Assembly: GCF_024362205.1 (NCBI RefSeq)
Contig: NZ_CP101462.1
Span: 1,826,501-1,890,500 of the forward strand
Direction of reading: 5' to 3'
Length of the DNA: 64,000 nucleotides
Source: Exiguobacterium aurantiacum
Lineage (GTDB): Bacteria > Bacillota > Bacilli > Exiguobacteriales > Exiguobacteriaceae
Position 1 is the first letter of the stretch. Each line of letters starts with the position of its first letter. A program made the translations under genes and the position numbers. The notes beneath the pieces are model-generated. The model was not told the DNA's origin. It saw only the letters and a list, made by a program, of their open reading frames with translations, and did no database searches. Shown in pieces: positions 18,902 to 26,922 of the stretch.

Positions 18902-19746
18902 ACGCGTTGGTCCACCTTTCCGAGCGGGGCGAACGTGTCCTGTACCGCTTCCCGCTTTGCTTCGAACGAGAAGCGGGACAGCTCATAGCCGCTCGCTTCA
19001 AGTGCGCGCCCGAGCAGCGGCTCGTAGGCGTTGACGAACGGACTCAAATCATGCTGCTCATTGAACACTTTAACCGACACGTGCCGCTTCTGGACGAGCA
19101 GGTCGATGCCCGTCTCCCCGTACTTCGGGGTCTCGAGGAAAAGCACGATGCGGGCATGGTCGGAGTCGATGACCTCGCCTTTCGGTGCCTCGAGACGGAA
19201 CCGTACTTGTTCAAACGGCCCTAAATTCGGTATGTGAAATGCTTGAACGACATACGGCGGCGTTTGGAGGGCGTTGAACGTCTCCTGGGCCCGCACGAAC
19301 TGTTCGAACTTCGGGTCACCTTTAGCTTTGAACAACTCACCGACGAGCTGTTTCACATCCGACCCGGCCCCGCTCTCGAGCAATTGACGTCCTTGTGCTT
19401 GTAGCGAATCGGGCGTGTCGAGCGGCTGGCGGGCCAGGCGTCCGAGCTCGCTACCGAGCTGGGCGAGCGGTGACCGTGCTGCTTGCGCGAGCGCTTCTGC
19501 TTGTTGCGGCACGACCTTCAAAACGAGCTTCGGTTCGAGCTCCGTGACGATCATCTTGTACGTCACATTTTCTTTGACGTCGGCGTTCACCCCGACCCGG
19601 AACAAACCTTGCGGCAGCTGCATGACCGCCTCGCCTCCTGGCAACAGCTGGAGCACCCGGCCGACGACCGTATTGCCGACGAGCAGTTGCCGTGAATTCT
19701 GTTCCGTGACCTTGAACGGCATGACGCCTTGGTGATCGATGCGCAT
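18898..19746 (-). CDS. FliK-like protein (YlqG position)
   Basis: 282 residues, no membrane segment or signal peptide. The N-terminal ~85 residues form a beta-rich region; the middle (about 85-175) is helical and Gln/Leu-rich; the C-terminal ~90 residues (VRFRLEAPKGEVIDSDHARI, then a KVFNEQHDLSPFVNAYEPLL helix region) resemble the FliK hook-length C-terminal fold. It occupies the ylqG position between rnhB and the FlhB-C homologue. A FliK-like function is inferred from the fold pattern and from its partner gene. Confidence 0.65.
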   Translation of the reverse strand: MRIDHQGVMPFKVTEQNSRQLLVGNTVVGRVLQLLPGGEAVMQLPQGLFRVGVNADVKENVTYKMIVTELEPKLVLKVVPQQAEALAQAARSPLAQLGSELGRLARQPLDTPDSLQAQGRQLLESGAGSDVKQLVGELFKAKGDPKFEQFVRAQETFNALQTPPYVVQAFHIPNLGPFEQVRFRLEAPKGEVIDSDHARIVLFLETPKYGETGIDLLVQKRHVSVKVFNEQHDLSPFVNAYEPLLGRALEASGYELSRFSFEAKREAVQDTFAPLGKVDQRV

Positions 19747-19757
19747 CGTTTCCCCTC

Positions 19758-20510
19758 CTACATCTGTTTAATCGGTGCGAACGATTTCCGGTGAATCGGT
19801 GTGATGCCGTGTTCCGCGAGCCCGGTCAAATGGTCTTTCGTGCCATAGCCCGCATTCCGCTCGAACCCGTAACCGGGATAGAGGACGGCGAAATCTTCCA
19901 TCATGTTGTCGCGAACGACTTTGGCGACGACGCTCGCCGCCGCAATCGAGACGCTCCGGGCATCCCCTTTGACGAGCGACTGCTGCGGAATGTCGAGGTC
20001 GAGCCGCATCGCGTCGATTAACAGCGCATCGACCGCTCCGAGCTGTCGGACCGCTTCCACCATCGCCAGTTTCGTCGCCTCATAAATATTGACTTGGTCG
20101 ATCACGTCAGCGTCGACGATGCCGACGCCGACCGATGCCTCGTCCATGAGGATGCGGTAGGCCAGTTCCCGCGCCCGTTTCGACATCTTTTTCGAATCGT
20201 TCAGGCCGGGATGATAAAATCCTTCCGGCAAGATGACGGCCGCCGCGACGACGGGACCCGCGAGTGGCCCTCGACCGACCTCATCGACGCCGCCGATGAG
20301 ACTGAACCCTTGGGCCTTCAAACCGTCTTCGAACGCGTGACGGGCCGTATAATCGGCACGGAGGGCATGTTCTTGTGCGAACTGCCGCTCTCGTTGCCGG
20401 ATGAGCGTCTGGACTCCCGCCCGCGGGTCGTCTTTCAACTCGTCCCGCACCTGCTCCCACTCTTCATATCGGACCATCTGTAGCCGTTGTTTAATCGCTT
20501 GAATCGTCAT
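19758..20510 (-). CDS. rnhB: Ribonuclease HII
   Basis: 250 residues from the ATG at 20510 (GGGGGAACGG before it); the frame extends 15 codons further without support. RNase HII removes RNA from RNA-DNA hybrids and misinserted ribonucleotides. Active-site motifs: GVDEVGRGPLAGPVVAAAV (Asp and Glu), then LIDAMRLDLD and the KVVRDNMM region with the other acidic residues. The Firmicute N-terminal extension (about 65 residues) is present. Confidence 0.97.
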   Translation of the reverse strand: MTIQAIKQRLQMVRYEEWEQVRDELKDDPRAGVQTLIRQRERQFAQEHALRADYTARHAFEDGLKAQGFSLIGGVDEVGRGPLAGPVVAAAVILPEGFYHPGLNDSKKMSKRARELAYRILMDEASVGVGIVDADVIDQVNIYEATKLAMVEAVRQLGAVDALLIDAMRLDLDIPQQSLVKGDARSVSIAAASVVAKVVRDNMMEDFAVLYPGYGFERNAGYGTKDHLTGLAEHGITPIHRKSFAPIKQM

Positions 20511-20526
20511 TCCGTTCCCCCTATTC

Positions 20527-20551
20527 AAAAAAGCCCTGTTTGCACAGGACT
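20527..20551 (-). terminator. Terminator or attenuator between rbgA and rnhB
   Basis: Eight-bp stem with one G-T pair (arms 20532-20539, 20544-20551), followed on the minus strand by six T residues, starting immediately after the rbgA stop. It may limit transcription into rnhB. Confidence 0.7.
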
Positions 20552-21412
20552 TCACGCCATGTCATGGTCGGCCGGCGTCTCGAGGGAGACCCGTCCGATT
20601 TTCTCATGACGCAGTTCATTCAATAGTAATTCGCTCGCTTTCTCGAAATCGACGTAGCCGCCGCTGACGAGTCCACGTTTCTTGCCAATCAATTCGAGCA
20701 GTTCGACGGCATCTTCCGGCAGTTGATCAATTTTGAATCGCTCTTTCAACTGTTCCGGATAGCGGGCCGATAGCTCACGGGTCGCATAGAGCGCGATATC
20801 ATCAAGGTTCAAGATATCATCCTTGATGGCACCAGTCGCCGCCAAGCGATAACCGACCATCTGGTCCTCGAACTTCGGCCAAAGAATCCCCGGCGTATCG
20901 AGCAATTCCATCTCGCCGCCTTTCATCTTGATCCATTGCTGGCGCTTCGTGACACCCGGACGGTCGCCAGTGACAGCGATATTGCGTCCGGCGAGGCGGT
21001 TGATGAGCGTCGACTTGCCGACGTTCGGGATGCCGATGATGAGAGCACGAATCGGGCCAGGGTTCCGGCCTTTCTCTCGCATGCGGTCATGCTTCTCTTG
21101 CATGAGCTTCTCTGCGCCCGACATGAGCTGCTTCAAACCTTTGCTATGTTTCGCGTCGACGGCGACGACCTCGACGTCATCGCGCTTCAAGGCGCGGAGC
21201 CAAGCGTCGGTGACGACCGGGTCGGCCATATCGGCTTTATTCAAGACGATGAGACGCGGTTTGCCTTCCGTAATCTCATCGACCATCGGGTTACGGCTCG
21301 ATTGTGGGACGCGTGCATCGACGAGTTCGATGACGACATCGATGAGCTTTAACTTTTCTGTTACTTGTCTTCGTGCCTTGGCCATGTGGCCAGGGAACCA
21401 TTGAATTGCCAA
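20552..21412 (-). CDS. rbgA: RbgA (YlqF), 50S ribosome assembly GTPase
   Basis: 286 residues. Circularly permuted GTPase needed for late 50S maturation. The G motifs come in permuted order: G4 NKAD (residues about 58-61), then G1 [14 protein letters not shown], then G3 DTPGILWP. The C-terminal ANTAR-like helical domain binds 23S rRNA. It follows lepB by 12 bp. Confidence 0.97.
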   Translation of the reverse strand: MAIQWFPGHMAKARRQVTEKLKLIDVVIELVDARVPQSSRNPMVDEITEGKPRLIVLNKADMADPVVTDAWLRALKRDDVEVVAVDAKHSKGLKQLMSGAEKLMQEKHDRMREKGRNPGPIRALIIGIPNVGKSTLINRLAGRNIAVTGDRPGVTKRQQWIKMKGGEMELLDTPGILWPKFEDQMVGYRLAATGAIKDDILNLDDIALYATRELSARYPEQLKERFKIDQLPEDAVELLELIGKKRGLVSGGYVDFEKASELLLNELRHEKIGRVSLETPADHDMA

Positions 21413-21424
21413 AAAAACACCACC

Positions 21425-21967
21425 TTATTCTTGTACGGTCCCGAAATCGCCGAGCGGCCAGAACACGAAGTTCGTTTTGCCGACGACATCCTCTTTCGGG
21501 ACAAAGCCGATTTCACGGCTGTCTTTCGAGTTTTGTCGGTTGTCACCCATGACGAAGTACGAGCCTTCTGGGACGACCGCCTCGCCCGTCACTTGTTCGA
21601 GCGTAAAGTTCTCGGTAAGAGGAAAGCCGTTCATCTGGGCCCGGAAATCTTCTAAATACGGTTCTTCGACCGCTTCGTCGTTCAAATAAAGCGTATCGTC
21701 CCGATATTCAAGCGTGTCGCCAGGGATGGCGATGACGCGTTTGATATAGTCTTTCGATTCCGTCGCGTGGAAGACGATGATATCGCCCCGGTCGAGCTCA
21801 CCGACGTAATTTGAGATTTTGCTGACAATCATACGATCGGCATTTTGGAGCGTCGGCATCATTGACTCTCCCTCGACGATGACAGGTACAAAGATGAACG
21901 TCCGGATCACGAACGCGATGACGAGCGCAACGACGATCGCCTTAAGCCAACTGAACACTTCTTTCAA
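21425..21967 (-). CDS. lepB: Type I signal peptidase
   Basis: 180 residues. Membrane-bound protease that cleaves signal peptides of exported proteins. One N-terminal membrane segment (about 8-27) is followed by the nucleophile Ser in VEGESMMPTL, the general-base Lys in DYIKRVIAIPGD and the GDNRQNSKDSR box. The start is TTG, preceded by GGAGTGAGG; no nearby ATG gives a full signal anchor. It lies between the rplS terminator and rbgA, with a TACAAT -10-like hexamer 40 bp upstream. Confidence 0.95.
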   Translation of the reverse strand: MKEVFSWLKAIVVALVIAFVIRTFIFVPVIVEGESMMPTLQNADRMIVSKISNYVGELDRGDIIVFHATESKDYIKRVIAIPGDTLEYRDDTLYLNDEAVEEPYLEDFRAQMNGFPLTENFTLEQVTGEAVVPEGSYFVMGDNRQNSKDSREIGFVPKEDVVGKTNFVFWPLGDFGTVQE

Positions 21968-22007
21968 CTTGCCTCACTCCTCTGTCCGTTTGAACTTATT
22001 GTACTAG

Positions 22008-22039
22008 AAAAAAAGAAGCTTGTCGCAAGCGACAAGCTT
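22008..22039 (-). terminator. rplS: Intrinsic terminator after rplS
   Basis: Perfect 11-bp stem with arms 22016-22026 and 22029-22039, followed on the minus strand by C and seven T residues. It ends the rpsP-rimM-trmD-rplS unit. Confidence 0.92.
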
Positions 22040-22049
22040 AATCCCCATC

Positions 22050-22403
22050 TTAACGACGGATTTCTTTAATACGTGCTGCTTTACCGCGAAGGTTGCGGAG
22101 GTAGTAGAGTTTCGCACGACGGACTTTACCGTAACGAACGACTTCGATTTGCGCGACACGCGGTGAGTGAAGCGGGAATGCACGCTCAACACCTACGCCG
22201 TAAGAGATCTTACGGACTGTGAATGTTTCGCTGATGCCGCCACCTTTACGCTTGATGACTACGCCTTCGAAGATCTGGATACGCTCACGCGTTCCCTCTA
22301 CGACTTTAACGTGGACACGTACTGTGTCACCAGGACGGAAAGCAGGTACGTCCGATTTGAATTGTTCTTCTGTGATTTCACGGAACAGTTTTTGTGTGTT
22401 CAT
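22050..22403 (-). CDS. rplS: Ribosomal protein L19
   Basis: 117 residues from the ATG at 22403, which follows AAGGAG at normal spacing; the upstream in-frame extension to 22457 lies in the leader and is not conserved. L19 sits at the 30S-50S interface. Conserved body: [67 protein letters not shown]. The mRNA leader is a candidate L19 autoregulatory structure. Confidence 0.98.
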   Translation of the reverse strand: MNTQKLFREITEEQFKSDVPAFRPGDTVRVHVKVVEGTRERIQIFEGVVIKRKGGGISETFTVRKISYGVGVERAFPLHSPRVAQIEVVRYGKVRRAKLYYLRNLRGKAARIKEIRR

Positions 22404-22425
22404 GAATTGTTCTCCTTTTTCTTCA

Positions 22426-22500
22426 ATGTTCATATCTTCATCTGCCCAAGCATCCAACAGCGGAACATCGGTAATCGGTGGGGTTAACCCACATGCTCAA
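22426..22500 (-). promoter_or_regulatory. rplS: Candidate L19 leader structure of rplS mRNA
   Basis: Minus-strand leader with a hairpin GTGGG/CCCAC (22478-22492) and, downstream, an ATGTTC/GAACAT closing stem (22463-22468 with 22426-22431) enclosing GCTGTTGGATGCTTGGGCAG. It ends just before the rplS ribosome site. Firmicutes carry an L19 leader in this position; resemblance is from memory, the pairing is seen. Confidence 0.5.
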
Positions 22501-22516
22501 ACATAGCATAATTTGG

Positions 22517-23233
22517 TCAATCGCGCAACGATTCAATGAATTTTTTATCCGACTTCGACATGTCGATTCGCTCGAGCAGTTCCGGTCGCCGGCGATACGT
22601 ACGTTCAAGTGACCGTTCGCGGCGCCACGTCTCGATTTTGGCGTGATTGCCTGACAAGAGAACGTCTGGCACCTTCAGGCCACGGAACTCCGCCGGTCGC
22701 GTGTAGTGCGGGTACTCGAGTAGCCCCGTCGAAAACGAGTCGTCCTCGTGGCTCGCTTGATCGCCGAGCACTTCCGGGATGAGCCGCACCGTCGCATCGA
22801 TCATGACCATCGCCGCGAGTTCACCGCCGGTCATGACGAAATCGCCGATTGACACTTCGTCCGTCGCGAGCTCGTCATGGATGCGTTGGTCGAACCCTTC
22901 GTAATGGCCGCATAAAAAAATCAGATGTTCCTCTGTCGCCCACTCTTCTGCCAGCTGTTGGTCGAAGCGGCGTCCTGTCGGCGTCGTGACGATGACGCGG
23001 GGACGCCTCTTGTCGATGGCGTCAAAGGCGTCAAAGATCGGTTGCGGGGTGAGCAGCATGCCCGCCCCGCCCCCGTATGGGTAATCGTCGACTTTGTGGT
23101 GTTTGTTCGTCGAGAAGTCACGGAAGTTCGTGAGCGTCATCTCGACTTGCCCGAGCGTGCGGGCCCGTCCGACAATCGAATGATCGAGCGGGGCGAACAT
23201 TTCGGGGAATAACGTTAAGACATCAATCTTCAT
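22517..23233 (-). CDS. trmD: tRNA (guanine-N1)-methyltransferase TrmD
   Basis: 238 residues. Makes m1G37 next to the anticodon to prevent +1 frameshifting. SPOUT fold with deep trefoil knot; visible motifs [49 protein letters not shown]. It overlaps the end of rimM by 11 bp. Confidence 0.98.
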   Translation of the reverse strand: MKIDVLTLFPEMFAPLDHSIVGRARTLGQVEMTLTNFRDFSTNKHHKVDDYPYGGGAGMLLTPQPIFDAFDAIDKRRPRVIVTTPTGRRFDQQLAEEWATEEHLIFLCGHYEGFDQRIHDELATDEVSIGDFVMTGGELAAMVMIDATVRLIPEVLGDQASHEDDSFSTGLLEYPHYTRPAEFRGLKVPDVLLSGNHAKIETWRRERSLERTYRRRPELLERIDMSKSDKKFIESLRD

Positions 23234-23738
23234 CGTCGATCATTCCCGGGATCGGGGTGATGACGACACGTTTCGCCTCGACATCGATGTCGCTCACGAC
23301 CGACTCGATGTACGGGATGAGCGCATCTGACTTGCCGGGGCGCTTGATGACCCAGACGTCGTTCGCGCCGGTCTCGAAGATGTCATCGACGACTCCGATG
23401 ACCTCACCGTCGACGACGGCCTCGCAACCGATGATCTCATGGTAATAAAACTCATGTTCCGGCAACTCGTGGACGTGCTCGACATGGACGTATAGCTTCA
23501 TCCCTTTATATTTCTCGACGAGATTGATATTCTCGAGCCCCTTGAACGTCACGAGATGGAACTGTTTGTGCGGACGATACGTCGTCACCTCGAACGGGAC
23601 CTTCTTGCCGTCGATGTCCAAATAGAGCGTCTCGCCTTTTTTGAAGCGTTCCGCCGGGAAATCGGTCGCGGCGAGCAGTTTCAATTCCCCTTTTAAGCCA
23701 TGGGTGTTGGCGATTTTACCTACGTATAACCATTCCAT
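23223..23738 (-). CDS. rimM: RimM, 16S rRNA processing protein
   Basis: 171 residues. Assists maturation of the 30S head near S19. N-terminal RimM beta-barrel ([16 protein letters not shown]) and C-terminal PRC-barrel ([20 protein letters not shown]). GAGGAGG precedes the ATG. Normally khpA lies upstream between rpsP and rimM; here there is only a hairpin. Confidence 0.97.
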   Translation of the reverse strand: MEWLYVGKIANTHGLKGELKLLAATDFPAERFKKGETLYLDIDGKKVPFEVTTYRPHKQFHLVTFKGLENINLVEKYKGMKLYVHVEHVHELPEHEFYYHEIIGCEAVVDGEVIGVVDDIFETGANDVWVIKRPGKSDALIPYIESVVSDIDVEAKRVVITPIPGMIDDED

Positions 23739-23754
23739 TGTTATGCCTCCTCAC

Positions 23755-23785
23755 AAAAATGGGCCGACCTCATAAAAGGTCGGCC
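23755..23785 (-). terminator. Hairpin terminator/attenuator between rpsP and rimM
   Basis: Nine-bp GC-rich stem (23762-23770 with 23777-23785) followed on the minus strand by CATTTTTG. It would reduce rimM-trmD transcription relative to the S16 gene. Confidence 0.75.
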
Positions 23786-23791
23786 ACATCC

Positions 23792-24067
23792 TTACTTCGC
23801 GTTTTTCGCGTTGTGGAATTTCTCCATGATCCCTGCTTTAGAGAACAAGTTACGTACTGTGTCAGATGGCTTCGCGCCGTCTGCCAACCATTTGAGAGCG
23901 AGTTCTTCATTGATGCGAACTTCTGCTTCTGGTTTTGCAACCGGGTTGTAGTGACCGACTTGCTCGATGAAGCGGCCATCACGTGGTGAACGTGAATCAG
24001 CTACAACGATCCGGTAGAAAGGTGATTTGTTTGCGCCCATGCGCTTGAGACGAATTTTAACTGCCAT
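23792..24067 (-). CDS. rpsP: Ribosomal protein S16
   Basis: 91 residues: [40 protein letters not shown] and a helical C-terminus. S16 is an early 30S assembly protein. It has its own sigma-A promoter in the gap after ffh and a GGAGG site. Confidence 0.98.
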   Translation of the reverse strand: MAVKIRLKRMGANKSPFYRIVVADSRSPRDGRFIEQVGHYNPVAKPEAEVRINEELALKWLADGAKPSDTVRNLFSKAGIMEKFHNAKNAK

Positions 24068-24111
24068 GGTAATATACCTCCATCATGTGTTTAAGAATTG
24101 ACAACTTTAAT

Positions 24112-24140
24112 AGTATACTGTTTTTTTGCCCGACTGACAA
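24112..24140 (-). promoter_or_regulatory. rpsP: Sigma-A promoter of rpsP
   Basis: Minus strand TTGTCA (24135-24140) and TATACT (24112-24117), 17-nt spacing, about 45 bp before the ATG. Confidence 0.75.
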
Positions 24141-24148
24141 AAGTTTTC

Positions 24149-25489
24149 TTAGAAGAACGGAAGGCCGAGACCTTTTTTCTTCCCTTTCATTTGTCCTGAC
24201 ATCTGCTTCATGAGCTTTTTCATGTCATCGAACTGTTTGATGAGACGGTTCACTTCCTGGATGGAACGACCGCTCCCTTTTGCGATCCGCTTACGACGAC
24301 TCGCGTTGAGCACTTCAGGATTGGAGCGCTCATGCTTCGTCATCGAGCGAATGATCGCCTCGACATGATCGAGTTGCTTCTCGTCGATTTGGACGTTCTT
24401 CAACCCTTTCATCTTACCTGCACCAGGTAACATCGAGAGCAATTCATCAATTGGGCCCATGTTTTTCACTTGACCCAACTGCTCGATAAAATCATCGAAC
24501 GTGAACGATGCATCGCGAATTTTGCTTTCAAGCTCTTTCGCGGCATCTTGGTCCATCTGTGACTCGGCTTTTTCAATGAGCGTGAGCACGTCCCCCATCC
24601 CAAGAATCCGTGACGCCATGCGTTCCGGGTGGAATGGTTCGAGGGCATCCAACTTTTCACCGAGACCGACGAACTTAATCGGCGCTCCCGTGACTGCCTT
24701 GATTGAAAGGGCTGCCCCACCACGTGTATCACCGTCGAGCTTTGTGAGCACGACGCCGGTGATTCCGAGTTTCTCATTGAAGCTGTCGGCCACGTTGACC
24801 GCATCTTGACCCGTCATCGCATCGACGACGAGGAAGATTTCATTTGGTTTGGCAATCGTCTTCACGTTCTCGAGTTCGCCCATGAGCGTCTCGTCAATGT
24901 GAAGGCGACCGGCCGTATCGATCAACACGAAATCGTGATGATTGGTTTTGGCGTACTCGAGCGCTTTTGTGACGATTTCTTCCGGCTTCACTTGATCGCC
25001 AAGTGAGAACACCGGTAAATCGAGCTGCTTGCCGAGTGTCTCGAGCTGTTTGATGGCCGCTGGCCGATAAATATCCGCCGCGACGAGAAGTGGACTCCGG
25101 TTGTGCTTTTTGCGAATCAAGTTCGCGAGCTTCCCGGTCGTCGTCGTTTTCCCCGCACCTTGTAACCCGACCATCATGACGACTGTCGGTGGTTTTGGGT
25201 TAAATGTGATTGGGACGACATCGCTTCCCATCAAGTTCGTTAGCTCTTCATGAACGATTTTGACAACTTGTTGGCCAGGTGTCAACGATTTCATGACGTC
25301 TTGGCCAATGGCCCGTTCTTTCACGTCGTTGACGAACTGTTTGACCACTTTGAAGTTGACATCGGCTTCAAGGAGTGCGAGACGAACTTCTCTCATCATC
25401 TCTTTGACATCTGCTTCGGAAATTTTACCTTTCCCCCGCATTTTCGCCAGTGTCGATTGCAACCGTTCGGATAATCCTTCAAATGCCAT
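24149..25489 (-). CDS. ffh: Ffh, signal recognition particle GTPase
   Basis: 446 residues. Binds signal sequences and SRP RNA to target membrane proteins. N domain (1-~90), G domain with GLQGAGKTTTTGKLA, DTAGRLHID, TKLDGDTRGG; C-terminal M domain rich in Met and basic residues ending QMKGKKKGLGLPFF. It follows ylxM by 11 bp. Confidence 0.98.
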   Translation of the reverse strand: MAFEGLSERLQSTLAKMRGKGKISEADVKEMMREVRLALLEADVNFKVVKQFVNDVKERAIGQDVMKSLTPGQQVVKIVHEELTNLMGSDVVPITFNPKPPTVVMMVGLQGAGKTTTTGKLANLIRKKHNRSPLLVAADIYRPAAIKQLETLGKQLDLPVFSLGDQVKPEEIVTKALEYAKTNHHDFVLIDTAGRLHIDETLMGELENVKTIAKPNEIFLVVDAMTGQDAVNVADSFNEKLGITGVVLTKLDGDTRGGAALSIKAVTGAPIKFVGLGEKLDALEPFHPERMASRILGMGDVLTLIEKAESQMDQDAAKELESKIRDASFTFDDFIEQLGQVKNMGPIDELLSMLPGAGKMKGLKNVQIDEKQLDHVEAIIRSMTKHERSNPEVLNASRRKRIAKGSGRSIQEVNRLIKQFDDMKKLMKQMSGQMKGKKKGLGLPFF

Positions 25490-25500
25490 GCTTCAGCCCC

Positions 25501-25824
25501 CTACTCTAAATTCTCAAGCGCCGAAATCGTTTCCGTCGCGTCGGACGAATGTTCGACTTGACGTTTGAGCGTCTGAAGCAGTTGTTGTCGCTGTTCGAAT
25601 TTCTCGAACAAGGCCAACTTCTCCTCATACTGCTCAAGCATCGCTTCGGTACGCTTTATGTTATCGTAGACCGCTTGACGGCTGACTTCAAACTCTTCCG
25701 CAATCTCTCCGAGCGAGTAGTCATCTAGGTAATAAAGAGACATATAGTTGCGCTGTTTCGGTGTGAGTAGTGCTTGATAAAAATCGAACAAATAGTTCAT
25801 TCGATTCGTCTTTTCGAGCGACAT
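25501..25824 (-). CDS. ylxM: YlxM, SRP-associated helix-turn-helix protein
   Basis: 107 residues from the ATG at 25824 (GGAGGT before it). Sigma-70 region 4-like HTH ([20 protein letters not shown] then [16 protein letters not shown]) followed by a coiled coil. In streptococci YlxM stimulates SRP GTPase activity; always next to ffh. It has its own promoter. Confidence 0.93.
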   Translation of the reverse strand: MSLEKTNRMNYLFDFYQALLTPKQRNYMSLYYLDDYSLGEIAEEFEVSRQAVYDNIKRTEAMLEQYEEKLALFEKFEQRQQLLQTLKRQVEHSSDATETISALENLE

Positions 25825-25869
25825 GACCTCCACCTCCACATGTTAAGTGAAATCCCTTTACAACTACCA

Positions 25870-25898
25870 ATAGTACAGCCGTCCCCATCTCTTGTCAA
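25870..25898 (-). promoter_or_regulatory. ylxM: Sigma-A promoter of ylxM-ffh
   Basis: Minus strand TTGACA (25893-25898) and TACTAT (25870-25875) with 17-nt spacing, in the gap after ftsY. Confidence 0.8.
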
Positions 25899-25920
25899 GT
25901 TTTTTTCTTAACAGAGAAAC

Positions 25921-26922
25921 TTAGGCGAGGTCATCGTTTGTCTGTTGTTTCTCTTCGAAGATGTCACCAAATAATCCGTACACGAACTGCTCCGGGTCGA
26001 ACGCCTGTAAATCGTCGACTTTCTCACCGAGACCGACATATTTGACCGGGATATCGAGTTCGTTTCGAATCGCGAGCACGATGCCGCCTTTGGCCGTCCC
26101 GTCAAGCTTCGTCAAGACGATCCCGCTCACGTTCGTCGCTTCTTGGAACGCCTTCGCCTGGACCATCGCGTTCTGCCCTGTCGTCGCGTCTAAGGCAAGC
26201 AACACTTCGTGCGGACCATTCGGTACTTCGCGTTCGATGACACGCTTCACCTTCTCAAGTTCCTTCATCAAATTGACCTTGTTTTGCAGACGTCCGGCCG
26301 TATCACAAATCAAGACGTCGACGCCGCGCGATTTCGCTGCCTGAACGGCGTCGAACACGACCGCGGCCGGGTCCGACCCTTCGGCTTGGCGGATGACCGG
26401 GACGCCGGCACGTTCGCCCCAAACTTGGAGCTGGTCGATGGCACCGGCCCGGAACGTATCCCCTGCCGCGAGCATGACCGAACGGCCTTCCGACTTCAAC
26501 TGGTGCGCGAGCTTGCCAATCGTCGTCGTCTTCCCGACGCCGTTGACGCCGACGAACAAGATGACGGTCAATCCGTCCTGCATGTTCAACTCCCGGTCCG
26601 ACTCGTCTTCTTGAAGTCGCTTCGCCACGACTTCGACGAGCGCGTCACGGACGGCGACCGGATCTTTCAAATTGCGGCGCTTCACTTCTTCTTTCAAATC
26701 TTCGACGAGGTCCATCGTCGTCGTCACCCCGACGTCCGCCTGGATGAGCAAATCCTCGAGTTCATCGAAGAAATCCTCATCGACTTCGCGGAACCGGTAG
26801 ACGAGATCGTTGACGGCACTGGCAAACCCGTCCCGCGTCTTCGTCAATCCGTCGGTAAACTTTTGTGACGCCTCTTGCGTCGAGGTCGTCAACTTCTCTT
26901 TTAACTTCTTAAAAAAACTCAA
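25921..26922 (-). CDS. ftsY: FtsY, SRP receptor GTPase
   Basis: 333 residues. Membrane-associated receptor that docks SRP-ribosome complexes. Short basic N-terminal region, then NG domain with [28 protein letters not shown] and [10 protein letters not shown]. It overlaps the smc stop by 4 bp. Confidence 0.98.
   Translation of the reverse strand: MSFFKKLKEKLTTSTQEASQKFTDGLTKTRDGFASAVNDLVYRFREVDEDFFDELEDLLIQADVGVTTTMDLVEDLKEEVKRRNLKDPVAVRDALVEVVAKRLQEDESDRELNMQDGLTVILFVGVNGVGKTTTIGKLAHQLKSEGRSVMLAAGDTFRAGAIDQLQVWGERAGVPVIRQAEGSDPAAVVFDAVQAAKSRGVDVLICDTAGRLQNKVNLMKELEKVKRVIEREVPNGPHEVLLALDATTGQNAMVQAKAFQEATNVSGIVLTKLDGTAKGGIVLAIRNELDIPVKYVGLGEKVDDLQAFDPEQFVYGLFGDIFEEKQQTNDDLA

Noticed and set aside
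22404-22457. 18-codon N-terminal extension of rplS
   Set aside because: It lies in the structured leader, and L19 proteins start MNTQKL-like here after a good ribosome site.
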